A DNA stretch of 64,000 nucleotides from Stutzerimonas stutzeri (GTDB taxonomy: Bacteria; Pseudomonadota; Gammaproteobacteria; Pseudomonadales; Pseudomonadaceae). Below the pieces are notes generated by a model that searched no databases, was not told where the DNA came from, and saw nothing but the letters and a program-made list of their open reading frames with translations. Every line of letters starts with the position of its first letter. Position 1 is the stretch's first letter. The translations under genes and the position numbers were made by a program. Location of the stretch: positions 232,602-296,601 of the forward strand of contig DGLA01000024.1 in NCBI GenBank assembly GCA_002387205.1, in the 5' to 3' direction. Shown piece by piece: positions 49,505 through 59,400 of the stretch.

Positions 49505-51211
49505 TCATCCAAGCAGTTCCTTCAGCGTCTCCAGCGTATCAGCCTCATCCACCGGCTTGTCGAGACGCCAGCGCAACATGCGTGGGAAGCGCACGGCGAT
49601 GCCGCTCTTGTGCCGGCTGCTGGCGGCGATGCCTTCGAAACCAAGCTCGAACACCAGGGTCGGCGTCACGCTGCGGACCGGACCGAACTTTTCCACGGTG
49701 GTCTTGCGCACGATGGCGTCGACCTTGCGCATTTCCTCGTCGGTCAGCCCCGAATAGGCCTTGGCGAAGGGCACCAGCTTGCGCTCCGGGTCGCCCGGCT
49801 CGCCATCCCAGACGGCAAAGGTGTAGTCGGTATATAGGCTGGCGCGGCGACCGTGGCCACGCTGGGCGTAGATCAGCACGGCGTCGACGGAGTAGGGGTC
49901 GATCTTCCATTTCCACCAGACGCCGACGTCCTTGGTCCGACCGACGCCGTACTGGGCGGCGCGTGCCTTGATCATCATGCCTTCCACGCCCAGCTGGCGG
50001 GAGGCTTCGCGCTGGCGGGCCAGGTCCTGCCAATCCGTTCCGCTCACCAATGGCGAAAGCATCAACCGAGGGTTGGGACACTGCAGGACCACGGTTTCCA
50101 GTTGTTGCCGGCGCTCGTGGTGGGCACGCTGCCGCCAGTCGTCGCCCTGCCATTCCAGGAGGTCATAGGCGAGCACCGCCACCGGCGCATCCTGCAGCAC
50201 CTTGGCGGTCAGGTTCTTGCGGCCGATGCGCTGTTGCAGCAGGGCGAAGGGCTGCACGCCGAAGGCACCGGCGCTGGGCTCGCCGGTGCTGGCGGCGTCG
50301 AACAGCTCGCCGTCCGGGGTCTCCGGGGCATGCTTCCAGACCAGGATCTCGCCATCGATGACCGTGCCGTCCGGCAGGCAGCTGGCCAGTTCGCAGAGCT
50401 CCGGGAAACGTTCACTGACCAGTTCCTCGCCACGCGACCAGACCCAGATATGCCCATCGCGCTTGACCAGCTGGGCGCGGATGCCGTCCCACTTCCATTC
50501 GATGAACCAGTTTTCCGGGGCGCCGAGCAAGGTGTCGAAATTCTCGACCGGTGCCTGCAATGGGTGGGCAAGGAAGAAAGGGTAGGGCTGGCCGCCACGT
50601 TGTGCATGCTCGTGCTCGGATTCGTCGGCGATCAGTGCCAGATAGCCCTCGGCGCTGGGACGGTGGGACAGGTCGGTGTAGCCGACCAGCCGCTGCGCCA
50701 CGCGCTTGGGGTCAAGATCGACCAGCGAGGCCAGCGCGCGGGTGACCAGCAGTTTCGAGACGCCGACACGAAAGGCCCCTGTGATCAGCTTGATGCAAAC
50801 CATCAGGCTGAGCCGGTCCAGCTGCGCCCAGAGCATGGGTAGGCGCTCAGCCAGTTCTTCCGGCGGCAGGCCGCGCAGCGGCAGTAGCTTGTCCTGCAGC
50901 CAGACGGCCAGCCCTTCGTTTGAGCTGTGCTCGGCCTCTGGCATCAGCAGCGAGATGGTCTCGGCCATGTCGCCGACCGCCTGATAACTCTCCTCGAACA
51001 GCCACTCCGGCAAGCCCGAGGCCTGCATCGCGGTCTCGCGCAGCACGCGGGTCGGCACCAGTTGGCGGGGGCGTCCGCCGGAAAGGAAGTAGACCGCCCA
51101 GGCAGCGTCGGCCGGATCGGCTTCGCGGAAATAATCACGCATGGCGGCGAGCTTGGCATTGCTCGAGGTGGTTGCGTCGAGACGGCTGTAGAGGGTGGCG
51201 AAGGCTTTCAT
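49505..51211 (-). CDS. ATP-dependent DNA ligase (cluster-associated)
   Basis: A 568-residue ligase. After an N-terminal helical DNA-binding domain, the nucleotidyltransferase core has the adenylation motif EWKWDGIRAQLV, with the lysine that takes AMP, then GTVIDGEIL (motif III/IIIa) and EGMMIKARAA (motif IV), and an OB domain with WWKWKIDPYSVDAVLIYAQ. The ATG at 51211 (MKAFATLYSRLDATT) is preferred over an in-frame TTG three codons earlier. Bacteria have NAD-dependent LigA for replication; this ATP-dependent enzyme is an accessory repair ligase. The gap to the exonuclease gene is 76 bases. Confidence 0.93.
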   Translation of the reverse strand: MKAFATLYSRLDATTSSNAKLAAMRDYFREADPADAAWAVYFLSGGRPRQLVPTRVLRETAMQASGLPEWLFEESYQAVGDMAETISLLMPEAEHSSNEGLAVWLQDKLLPLRGLPPEELAERLPMLWAQLDRLSLMVCIKLITGAFRVGVSKLLVTRALASLVDLDPKRVAQRLVGYTDLSHRPSAEGYLALIADESEHEHAQRGGQPYPFFLAHPLQAPVENFDTLLGAPENWFIEWKWDGIRAQLVKRDGHIWVWSRGEELVSERFPELCELASCLPDGTVIDGEILVWKHAPETPDGELFDAASTGEPSAGAFGVQPFALLQQRIGRKNLTAKVLQDAPVAVLAYDLLEWQGDDWRQRAHHERRQQLETVVLQCPNPRLMLSPLVSGTDWQDLARQREASRQLGVEGMMIKARAAQYGVGRTKDVGVWWKWKIDPYSVDAVLIYAQRGHGRRASLYTDYTFAVWDGEPGDPERKLVPFAKAYSGLTDEEMRKVDAIVRKTTVEKFGPVRSVTPTLVFELGFEGIAASSRHKSGIAVRFPRMLRWRLDKPVDEADTLETLKELLG

Positions 51212-51287
51212 TCTGGCCAACTTCTCACGGCTGAGGCCTGTTCGCGAGCATGCTCAATCCTGCGGACCCCTAAGGCATGGCTGCAGG

Positions 51288-52304
51288 TCATTCGGCCTCC
51301 TGGGAGGTGGTGTCATCCTCTTCGCCGTATTCGGTCTCGAAGGCCTGGGCATCGAGGCCGCGCATCTCACGGAGGTAGCGCACCAGTACCGCAACCGAGC
51401 CGTGGGTTACCATGACCCGTTCCGCGCCGGTCTGCTCGATGGCCCACAGCAGGCCGGGCCAGTCGGCGTGGTCCGACAGGACGAATCCGCGATCGACGCC
51501 GCGGCGACGACGGGTACCGCGCAGCATCATCCAGCCACTGGCGAAGGCGTCGGCATAGTCGCCGAAGCGGCGCATCCAGGTACTGCCACCGGCTGAAGGC
51601 GGCGCGAGGATGATCGCGTGTTTCAAACGAGGGTCGCCCTTTTTCAGGTCGCCTGCATAGACGGTTGGCGGCAAGTAGATGCCGCCTTCGCGGTAGACCT
51701 TGTTCAGCGGCTCCACCGCACCGTGAACCACGATCGTTCCGATGCTTTCATCGAGCCCGTGCAGAATCCGCTGGGCCTTGCCGAAGGCGTAGCAGAACAG
51801 CACGCTGGCGCGCCCGGCTGCCGCGTTGGCGCGCCACCAGTCGTTGGTATCGCGGAACACCTCGGCCTGGGACGGCCACTTGTAGATGGGCAGCCCGAAG
51901 GTCGATTCGGTAATGAATGTGTGACAGCGCACCGGCTCGAAAGGCGCGCAGGTGCCGTCCGGCTCCACCTTGTAGTCGCCCGACGCCACCCAGACTTCAC
52001 CCTTGTATTCCAATCGCACCTGCGCCGAGCCGAGCACGTGGCCGGCGGGGTGGAAACTGAGCCTTACCCCGTGGTGCTCAATGGACTCGCCGTAGGCCAG
52101 CGTCTGCAAGGGCATGTCGGCCGCTATCCGTGAACGGAGGATGCCTTCGCTGTCGCTTGAAGCCAGGTAGTGGCCCATGCCCCAGCGCGCATGGTCGGCG
52201 TGTGCATGGGTGATGACGGCCCGGTCCACCGGACGCCAGGGATCGATATAGAAATCACCGGGCGGGCAGTAGAGACCTTCGGGGCGGGAGACGACGAGAT
52301 CCAT
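51288..52304 (-). CDS. Ligase-associated MBL-fold DNA exonuclease
   Basis: A 338-residue metallo-beta-lactamase/beta-CASP protein related to SNM1/CPSF nucleases. Metal ligands: THAHADHARWG, FHPAGHVLGSAQV, VASGDYK, and later FVLSDHADWPG and VTHGS. The ATG at 52304 (MDLVVSRPEGLYCPPGDFYI) is preferred to a GTG four codons upstream, as this is the conserved N-terminus. It is the first gene of the four-gene repair run exonuclease-ligase-helicase-PdeM. Confidence 0.92.
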   Translation of the reverse strand: MDLVVSRPEGLYCPPGDFYIDPWRPVDRAVITHAHADHARWGMGHYLASSDSEGILRSRIAADMPLQTLAYGESIEHHGVRLSFHPAGHVLGSAQVRLEYKGEVWVASGDYKVEPDGTCAPFEPVRCHTFITESTFGLPIYKWPSQAEVFRDTNDWWRANAAAGRASVLFCYAFGKAQRILHGLDESIGTIVVHGAVEPLNKVYREGGIYLPPTVYAGDLKKGDPRLKHAIILAPPSAGGSTWMRRFGDYADAFASGWMMLRGTRRRRGVDRGFVLSDHADWPGLLWAIEQTGAERVMVTHGSVAVLVRYLREMRGLDAQAFETEYGEEDDTTSQEAE

Positions 52305-52406
52305 GAAAAAAGGCACTTTGCGGACTTGCAGGATTGGAGCACGGCGCAGCGCTGCGAGTTCGGTTGTGGCGGGTCGGGGCGGCGGTCGGTCCGATCAGCC
52401 TCAAAC

Positions 52407-52438
52407 GTCGGATTACGCCTCTGGCTAATCCAACCTAC
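52407..52438 (-). repeat. REP palindrome (different arm sequence)
   Basis: Minus-strand GTAGGTTGGATTAGCC followed by the arm CGTAATCCGAC. The GTAG head is shared with the other REPs, but the arm is GGATTA..TAATCC, a second class typical of Pseudomonas. A decayed copy follows on the plus strand (GTAGGATGGAATCGCC, 52466 onwards). The whole 52305-52514 spacer is otherwise empty. Confidence 0.7.
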
Positions 52439-52514
52439 GTTGACTGGGCATTGCTTTTGGGTTCGTAGGATGGAATCGCCGGAGGCGCTTGCGTCGGTTA
52501 CCTAGGCGTCTATA

Positions 52515-53075
52515 TCAGTCCAGCAGTTTCAGGTGTGAGGTATCCGGCACGGGCGCATCGCTGGCGCGGCGGCGATCGCTCATGTCGCTGCCCACCGGTG
52601 CGAGGCTGAACTTGGACAGGTCGACAACGGGCGGCTGGGCTGCGGGCCTGGCGTCGTGCAGGTCGACGCCGACCGGCGCGATGCCGAAGTCGGGCGCCTC
52701 GACATCGGCAAAGGCGGCCATGTATTCGTCGCGCGGCGTGACGTGCAAAGGGCCTGGTGCAGTCCCGGGACTGGATCTGGTCGGCTGAGCGGCGGTCACT
52801 GAGGCTTCGGTTGGCGGTGGCGCCAGCTCGATCTCCTCGACTTCGACCGGCATGGGCCGAACCTCGGCTACCGCTCCGGCGCGAGCCATGGCCTGGCGAT
52901 ACTTCTCGACACTTGCATGGTCGAGGTCCTGCTTGATGACCACGCGACGCCCCGAAAAGAGCGCGGCGATACGCTGGGCATCAGCCTGGAACAGCCGGCT
53001 CAGGTTGGCTTCTACCTGCTCGAGCGTAGCGCCTGGGGCGAGTTCTCCGGAAAATGCAATCTCATAGCGACTCAT
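52515..53075 (-). CDS. Modular hypothetical protein with repeated APVG motif
   Basis: A 186-residue protein. Residues 1-65 form a small globular domain (MSRYEIAFSGELAPGATLEQ, LFSGRRVVIKQDLDHASVEK) that recurs in Pseudomonas proteins of unknown role and resembles a compact alpha/beta unit. The rest is proline/alanine-rich and disordered except for two nearly identical short motifs, FGIAPVGVDLHD and FSLAPVGSDMSD, which look like ligand or binding peptides. AAGGAT lies ahead of the ATG at 53075. No catalytic residue is evident. Confidence 0.7.
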   Translation of the reverse strand: MSRYEIAFSGELAPGATLEQVEANLSRLFQADAQRIAALFSGRRVVIKQDLDHASVEKYRQAMARAGAVAEVRPMPVEVEEIELAPPPTEASVTAAQPTRSSPGTAPGPLHVTPRDEYMAAFADVEAPDFGIAPVGVDLHDARPAAQPPVVDLSKFSLAPVGSDMSDRRRASDAPVPDTSHLKLLD

Positions 53076-53160
53076 GCTGGATATCCTTGAGGCTGGGCCC
53101 GAACCGATGATAGAGGCTCCGGCTGGGGCGTGAAAGCATCGTGGGGCAGCGCGGTACCGC

Positions 53161-56100
53161 TCAAGGCAGCGGCGCGAACAGCGCCTCGATATCAGCTGGG
53201 TCCAGCTGCCAGCCGGCCGGGTTGGCTGCATCCAGGACGCCGGCGGCCAGCTCCGCCTTGCGTCGCTGCAGTTGCTGAATCTTTTCTTCTACCGTGTCGC
53301 GGGCGATCAGCTTGTAAACGAACACGGGCTTGTCCTGGCCGATACGATGCGCGCGGTCGGTCGCCTGGTTTTCGGCGGCCGGGTTCCACCAGGGGTCGTA
53401 GTGGATCACGGTGTCAGCGGCGGTCAGGTTCAGGCCGGTGCCACCAGCCTTGAGGCTGATCAGAAACAGCGGGACTTCCCCGTTCTGGAAGCGCTTGACG
53501 GGTGTGCGCCGGTCCTTGGTCGCACCGGTTATCTGAACGTAGCCGATGGCTCGGCGGTCAAGTTCATCCTCGATGAGGGCAAGCATCGAGGTGAATTGCG
53601 AGAACAGCAGGATGCGGCGTCCCTCGGCCAGTAGTTCGGTGAGCATTTCCATGAGGCTGTCGAGTTTGCCCGAGGTACCGCCGCGTGCCGTTTTGGCTGC
53701 GTTGCCCTTGACCAGCCGCAGGTCGCAGCAGACCTGGCGCAACTTGAGCAGCGCGTCGAGAATGACGATCTGGCTGCGCGCCAACCCCTTGCGATCAATC
53801 TCTTCGCGAACCTTGCTGTCCATGGCCAGCCGCACGGTTTCGTACAGGTCTCGTTGGGCCGGACTCAGTTCCACCCAGTGCAGGATTTCATTCTTCGGGG
53901 GCAGTTCATGGGCCACCTGTTCCTTGCGCCGCCTGAGCAGGAAGGGCTTGATCCTGCTCGTGAGGTGCTGCAGACGATCGGCGTCCTCGCTCTTTTCGAT
54001 AGGCTTGCGGTAGTCGCGATTGAAGCGCTTGGCATCGCCCAGCCAGCCAGGCAGGAGAAAGTGGAACAGGGACCACAGCTCGCCCAGGTGATTTTCCAGC
54101 GGAGTGCCGGTGAGACACAGGCGCTGATGAGCGTTCAGCCGGCCGGCAGCCTGGGCTGCCTTGCTGCTCGCATTCTTTATGTTCTGTGCTTCGTCGAGTA
54201 CCAGTACATGCAGGGGCGTTTCGGCGAGCAGCTCGATGTCCCTGGGCAGCAAGGCGTAAGTGGTAAACAGCAGGTCGTATTCGCCGAGGTGCTCGTAAAG
54301 CTGCTGACGCGCCGTGCCGTGCAGTGTGGCCACCCGCAGGGTGGGTGCGAAGCGAGCCGTTTCGTCCTGCCAGTTGGGGATCAGGCTGGTCGGCATTACA
54401 ACCAGACTGGGCCGGTCCATGCGCCCTGATTCCTTTTCCAGCAGCAGGTGGGCAAGCGTCTGCAGGGTCTTTCCCAGGCCCATGTCATCGCCGAGGACGC
54501 CGCCGGACTCGAGCGTTCGCAGCGTTTGCATCCAGCGCAAACCTTCAAGCTGATACGGCCGCAGTTGCGCATGCAAGCCGACCGGAGCGCTGACGGGCTG
54601 CTGGCGGTAGTCACGCAGCCGCTGAGCGAAGTCACGCAGGTGTTCGCCGCCGTGCCATTGCAGCGCAAGCGAATCGAGCCCGGCCAGGCGTGCCGCATCG
54701 GCGCGCCCGAGGCGCAGGTTTTCGCCTGCGGATTGGCCCTGATAAAGCTCCGCGAGGGTGGCCAGGATGGGCTTGAGGCGGCCAAAGGGCAGCAGCACCT
54801 GCAGCGGCTGATCGTCATCGGCGCGGCGCTTGTCCAGCTGCACCCTCAGGGTTTCGTCGTCGGTGCGCTGAGCCAGGGCCTGGGCCGAGAGCAGGGCCGG
54901 GTTGCGGCGGATCAGGCCGAGCAGGACCGGCAGCAGACTGATCCGCTCACCCTCGACGATGATGCCCAGTTCCAGGTCGAACCAGCTGGGATCGGACGGT
55001 TCGTCTATCTGGACATACCAGGCATCGACCGGCGTCAGGTCATAGGCGAAGCCAGGCTGCATGATGATCTGCCAGCCCTGCTCGCGCAGCTGGGGTAACT
55101 GCAGCTGGGTGAAATGCAGCCAGGCCGCGTCATTGGCCAGTTCGAACATTTCCGCAGAGTCCTTCGGCAGCGCCTGGCTCTGGCGCAGAGAGGGGCGAAA
55201 ACCCAGCTGCTTCAACTGCTGGCGCAGCGCCTGCTCCGCATCGGGCTGGCGCGCCATGCAGATGACCCGTGAGCCTTCAGTCTGGCGGATGCGGTCACCT
55301 GTCTTGGCCTTGCCATGCACGCTTGCCTGGCCATAGAGGAAACTCAACCCGGCCCTATGCTGGTGGTCACCCACCATGCGCCCACTACCTGGCTGGTAGG
55401 TGACCGAATGATGGCTGCCCAGGCTGAGACGTGGAACTGGCAACACGTCATCGACCCGATGCTCCTCGGGCCTCGCGGGTGCTGGCAGCTGCGGCGCTAT
55501 CTCATTCAGCGTCAGGCTGAACAGGGCCGCCTTGGCGGCTGGAACCGAGGGTGCGTCGAGCAGGTGGCGTGCCAGCGGCATGGGCAAGCCATGATCGATC
55601 AGGCCTACCTCGTTTTCCTGCTCGTCGAGGTAGTACAGCGGGTCCACGGCCGTGAGCAACTTGGCGTTGTGTCCACCCAGGTCGAGGCTTGGCTGGTAGC
55701 TGCCGTCGGCGCGCTGAGTCCAGTTGAAGCGTGCCTGACGGGAACGTCCAGGCTGCAGCGGAGGCTGGTGCCAGTCTAGGAAAGCACGTCCACTTTCAAG
55801 CACCAGGCGCAGGGTTTCGCCGCCGTGTTCGCCGTCGAGCGTGAAGCCATTGCCCATTGACGTACGGGCCAGTGTCATCAGCGCGGCGATACGCAGATCC
55901 AGGGTCTGCATGAAGCCGGGTTGCCGATAGCTGGCCTCGCGCATGCCGAAATAAGGGCTTCTCTCGCCGAAGCTGCCATCCTCGCGCAGGCGAAGCTTGT
56001 AGACCTCGATGCAGGTGTCGGCGACAACTCGATAATGAAGGCACCACTTCTGGCCGGCTTGTAGAGGGTCGCCCAAGGCCCCGGGAAGCCTGGATAACCA

Positions 56101-56445
56101 TTGCTCGATGGTCCCGGGGAAGCGCTCATCAGCTTGGTCTGCGGCTTCGACCGGCTCTCGCTCTGTCTGGCTTTCGAGCGTGAGAATCAGTGCGGCGCAA
56201 TGCTTGCAATTCAGGCCGACCGGACAGCTGCACAGGCAGGTCAGCCGGTCGTCGCGCGACAGCTGGAGTGACTGCCGATAGACATTGCCGCCTGAGCCGC
56301 GGCAGGTCGCTTCCACGTAACGGGCATCTTGCCGCCCGACCTTGACCCTGTTATCCGCGGCGTACTGCCGGCCTCTGGCCAGGGCGTTGTCGGAGAACGG
56401 CAGCTGCCAGCCATACGGCAGATGCGGCAGAAAGCTACCGGACAT
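53161..56445 (-). CDS. SNF2-family helicase with SWIM zinc finger
   Basis: A 1094-residue Swi2/Snf2 ATPase. An N-terminal SWIM zinc finger (CLCSCPVGLNCKHCAALIL, about residues 70-88) is followed by a long middle region and the helicase core: DDMGLGKTLQTLAHLLL (motif I), VLDEAQNIKN (motif II), LTGTPLENHLGELWSLFHF (motif III), and AADTVIHYDPWWNPAAENQA with TDRAHRIGQDK (motifs V-VI). Such proteins translocate on double-stranded DNA and remodel protein-DNA complexes; the bacterial SWIM type has no firmly assigned role. ATG at 56445 is preferred to an upstream TTG. Confidence 0.92.
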   Translation of the reverse strand: MSGSFLPHLPYGWQLPFSDNALARGRQYAADNRVKVGRQDARYVEATCRGSGGNVYRQSLQLSRDDRLTCLCSCPVGLNCKHCAALILTLESQTEREPVEAADQADERFPGTIEQWLSRLPGALGDPLQAGQKWCLHYRVVADTCIEVYKLRLREDGSFGERSPYFGMREASYRQPGFMQTLDLRIAALMTLARTSMGNGFTLDGEHGGETLRLVLESGRAFLDWHQPPLQPGRSRQARFNWTQRADGSYQPSLDLGGHNAKLLTAVDPLYYLDEQENEVGLIDHGLPMPLARHLLDAPSVPAAKAALFSLTLNEIAPQLPAPARPEEHRVDDVLPVPRLSLGSHHSVTYQPGSGRMVGDHQHRAGLSFLYGQASVHGKAKTGDRIRQTEGSRVICMARQPDAEQALRQQLKQLGFRPSLRQSQALPKDSAEMFELANDAAWLHFTQLQLPQLREQGWQIIMQPGFAYDLTPVDAWYVQIDEPSDPSWFDLELGIIVEGERISLLPVLLGLIRRNPALLSAQALAQRTDDETLRVQLDKRRADDDQPLQVLLPFGRLKPILATLAELYQGQSAGENLRLGRADAARLAGLDSLALQWHGGEHLRDFAQRLRDYRQQPVSAPVGLHAQLRPYQLEGLRWMQTLRTLESGGVLGDDMGLGKTLQTLAHLLLEKESGRMDRPSLVVMPTSLIPNWQDETARFAPTLRVATLHGTARQQLYEHLGEYDLLFTTYALLPRDIELLAETPLHVLVLDEAQNIKNASSKAAQAAGRLNAHQRLCLTGTPLENHLGELWSLFHFLLPGWLGDAKRFNRDYRKPIEKSEDADRLQHLTSRIKPFLLRRRKEQVAHELPPKNEILHWVELSPAQRDLYETVRLAMDSKVREEIDRKGLARSQIVILDALLKLRQVCCDLRLVKGNAAKTARGGTSGKLDSLMEMLTELLAEGRRILLFSQFTSMLALIEDELDRRAIGYVQITGATKDRRTPVKRFQNGEVPLFLISLKAGGTGLNLTAADTVIHYDPWWNPAAENQATDRAHRIGQDKPVFVYKLIARDTVEEKIQQLQRRKAELAAGVLDAANPAGWQLDPADIEALFAPLP

Positions 56446-56494
56446 CAACAAAGCGCCCCATGGTCGGCTCGCAGGAGCAGATGGCCGTCATCCC

Positions 56495-59400
56495 CTATGA
56501 CTTTCCAGCCGACAGGCGCTCGAGCAGCGCTTCGAGTGTATTGAAGCGCTCCTCCGGACGCTCCATCGGCACCTGAAACTTGAACATCGTGGCGCCTTCG
56601 AACTTGTAACGGTTGGGCTGGCTCTGGATCAGCTTGATCAGCACCATCGGATCGACGCTGGTGTCCGCAGCGAACTCGATACGCCCACCCTGAGGCCCGG
56701 CGTCGATCTTGGTGATGCCGAGGCTGGCCGCTTGCAGCTTGAGCAGGGTCAGCCTGACCAAGTGCTTGGCAGGTTCAGGAAGCAGGCCGAATCGGTCGAT
56801 CATCTCGACCTGCAGTTCACGCAGGCCGTTCTCGTCAGCAGCGTTGGCGATGCGCTTGTAGAGAATCAGTCGTGCATGGACATCCGGCAGATAGTCCTCG
56901 GGTATCAGCGCTGGAACGCGCAGATTGATCTCTGGCCCGCCACCGAGCGGTTGATCGAGGTTCGGCTGCTCGCCTTTCTGAATGGATTTGACCGCACGCT
57001 CGAGCATTTCCATATATAGCGTGAAACCGACCGCCTGGATCTGTCCGCTCTGGCCGTCACCGAGCAACTCGCCGGCACCACGGATCTCCAGGTCATGGGT
57101 AGCCAGGACGAATCCAGCACCGAGATCCTGCGAGTTGGCGATGGCTTCCAGGCGCTTTTCGGCGTCGGGCGTCATGGCCTTGCGTGGCGGCGTCAGCAGG
57201 TAGGCATAGGCCTGGTGGTGGCTACGGCCAACCCGGCCACGCAACTGGTGCAGCTGAGCGAGGCCGAACTTGTCGGCGCGCTCGATGATGATGGTGTTGG
57301 CGCTCGGTACATCGATGCCGGTCTCGATGATGGTCGAGGCGATCAGCACGTTGAAGCGCTTGTGGTAGAAGTCGCCCATCACCTGTTCCAGTTCGCGCTC
57401 GCGCATTTGGCCATGGCCCACGCCTATGCGGGCTTCTGGCACCAGTTCGGCAAGATCGGCGGCACACTTCTCGATGGTCTTGACGTCGTTATGCAGGTAA
57501 TAGACCTGACCGCCACGCAGCAGCTCACGCAGCAGCGCCTCCTTGATCACCGAGTTCTGCTGCTCCATGACGAAGGTGCGCACCGACAGCCGTCGCGCCG
57601 GAGGCGTGGCGATGATCGAAAGGTCGCGCATGCCCGCTACCGCCATGTTCAGGGTGCGCGGGATAGGCGTGGCGGTGAGGGTGAGGATATCGACCTCGCT
57701 GCGCAGCGCCTTGAGCTGCTCCTTCTGGCGCACGCCAAAACGGTGCTCCTCGTCGATGATCACCAGGCCCAGATTGGTGAACTTCACATCGTCCTGCAGC
57801 AACTTGTGCGTGCCGATGAGGATGTCCACCTTGCCTTCGGCCAGCTCCTGCACCGCGCCCTGAATCTCCTTGGCGGACTTGAAGCGGCTCATCACCTCGA
57901 CGCGCACCGGCCAATCGGCGAAACGGTCGCGGAAGCTGTTGTAGTGCTGCTGAGCGAGCAGGGTGGTGGGCACCAGCACCGCCACCTGACGGCCGCTGTG
58001 CACCGCAATGAACGCCGCACGCATGGCCACTTCGGTCTTGCCGAAGCCCACGTCGCCGCAGATCAGACGATCCATCGGCTTTGGCGCGAGCATGTCGTTG
58101 CGCACGGCTTCGATGGCCGCCTGCTGGTCAGGCGTTTCTTCGAAGGGGAAGCCGGCGCTGAAGGTTTCGTAGTCCAGCTGCGGGTCTTCGAAGGCATAGC
58201 CTTCACGCGCCGCACGGCGGGCATAGATGTCGAGCAGTTCGGCCGCGACATCCCGGACCTGCTCGGCGGCCTTGCGCTTGGCCTTCTGCCAGGTCTCCGA
58301 ACCCAACCGATGCAGCGGGGCGAGAGCGTCGTCGCTGCCGGTGTAGCGGGCGATCAGGTGCAGGCTGGACACCGGCACATAGAGCTTGGCGTCCTCGGCG
58401 TACTGCAGCATCAGGAATTCGGCAGCCTGACCTTCGATCTCCAAGGTGACCAGACCGTGATAACGGCCGACACCGTGGTCGATGTGCACCACCGGCGCGC
58501 CTTCGCGCAGTTCGGTGAGATTCTTGATGACGTTCTCGCCGGCATCACGCCCCTTTTCCCGCCGCCGGCGCTGCATGATGCGCTGGCCGAACAGTGGGCT
58601 CTCGGCGATCAGCGCCAGGGCGGGGTCTTGCAGTAGTAATCCATCGTCCAGCGGGGCGATGGAGATGGCCAGGCGCTCATTGCTTTCGACGAACTGCGGC
58701 CAGCCTGAAACCTCTTGCGGACGCAGCTTCAGCCGGGCGAGCAGTTCGAGCAGAACCTCGCGTCGGCCAGCAGATTCGGCGGTAAACAATACGCGGCCGG
58801 GGAACTCGTCAAGGAAGCGGCGCAGTGCTCCCAGCGGCTCGGGCGCCTTGGCGTCGATGGCCAGTTCCGGGAAGCGACTGGCCGGGAAACGCTCGCGGCC
58901 GATTCCCGTTTCGACGTCATCCTGGCTGGCCACGATGCGCGGCCAGGACTTCAGATGGGCGAAACAGTCCTCGACGGCCATGAACAGTTCGGCGGGAGGC
59001 AGCAAGGGACGCTCGGGGTCGACGCGGCGCTCTTCGTAGCGGGTGCGTACATCCTTCCAGAAGTGTTCCGCCGCCTGTTCGATGCCCGGTAAAGAGAACA
59101 CCTGGGTGTCATCCGGCAGGTAGTCGAACAGCGTCGAGGTCTCGTCGAAGAACAGCGGCAGGTAGTACTCGATACCGGCTGGGGTAATGCCGGTGGAGAG
59201 GTCCTGGTAAACCGGGCAACGGCGGAAGTCCACGTCGAAGCGCTCACGGAACCGCGCGCGGAAGCCTGTCACCGATTCCTTTTTCAACGGGAACTCACGA
59301 GCCGGCAGCAGGCGGATCGATTCGACCTTGTCGACCGACCGCTGATTCTCCGGGTCGAAGGTGCGCAGCGTTTCGATCTCATCATCGAACAGGTCGATGC

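Noticed and set aside
57095..58636. Long plus-strand ORF opposite mfd
   Set aside because: Antisense shadow; composition typical of GC-rich complementary frames and no start signal or domain.
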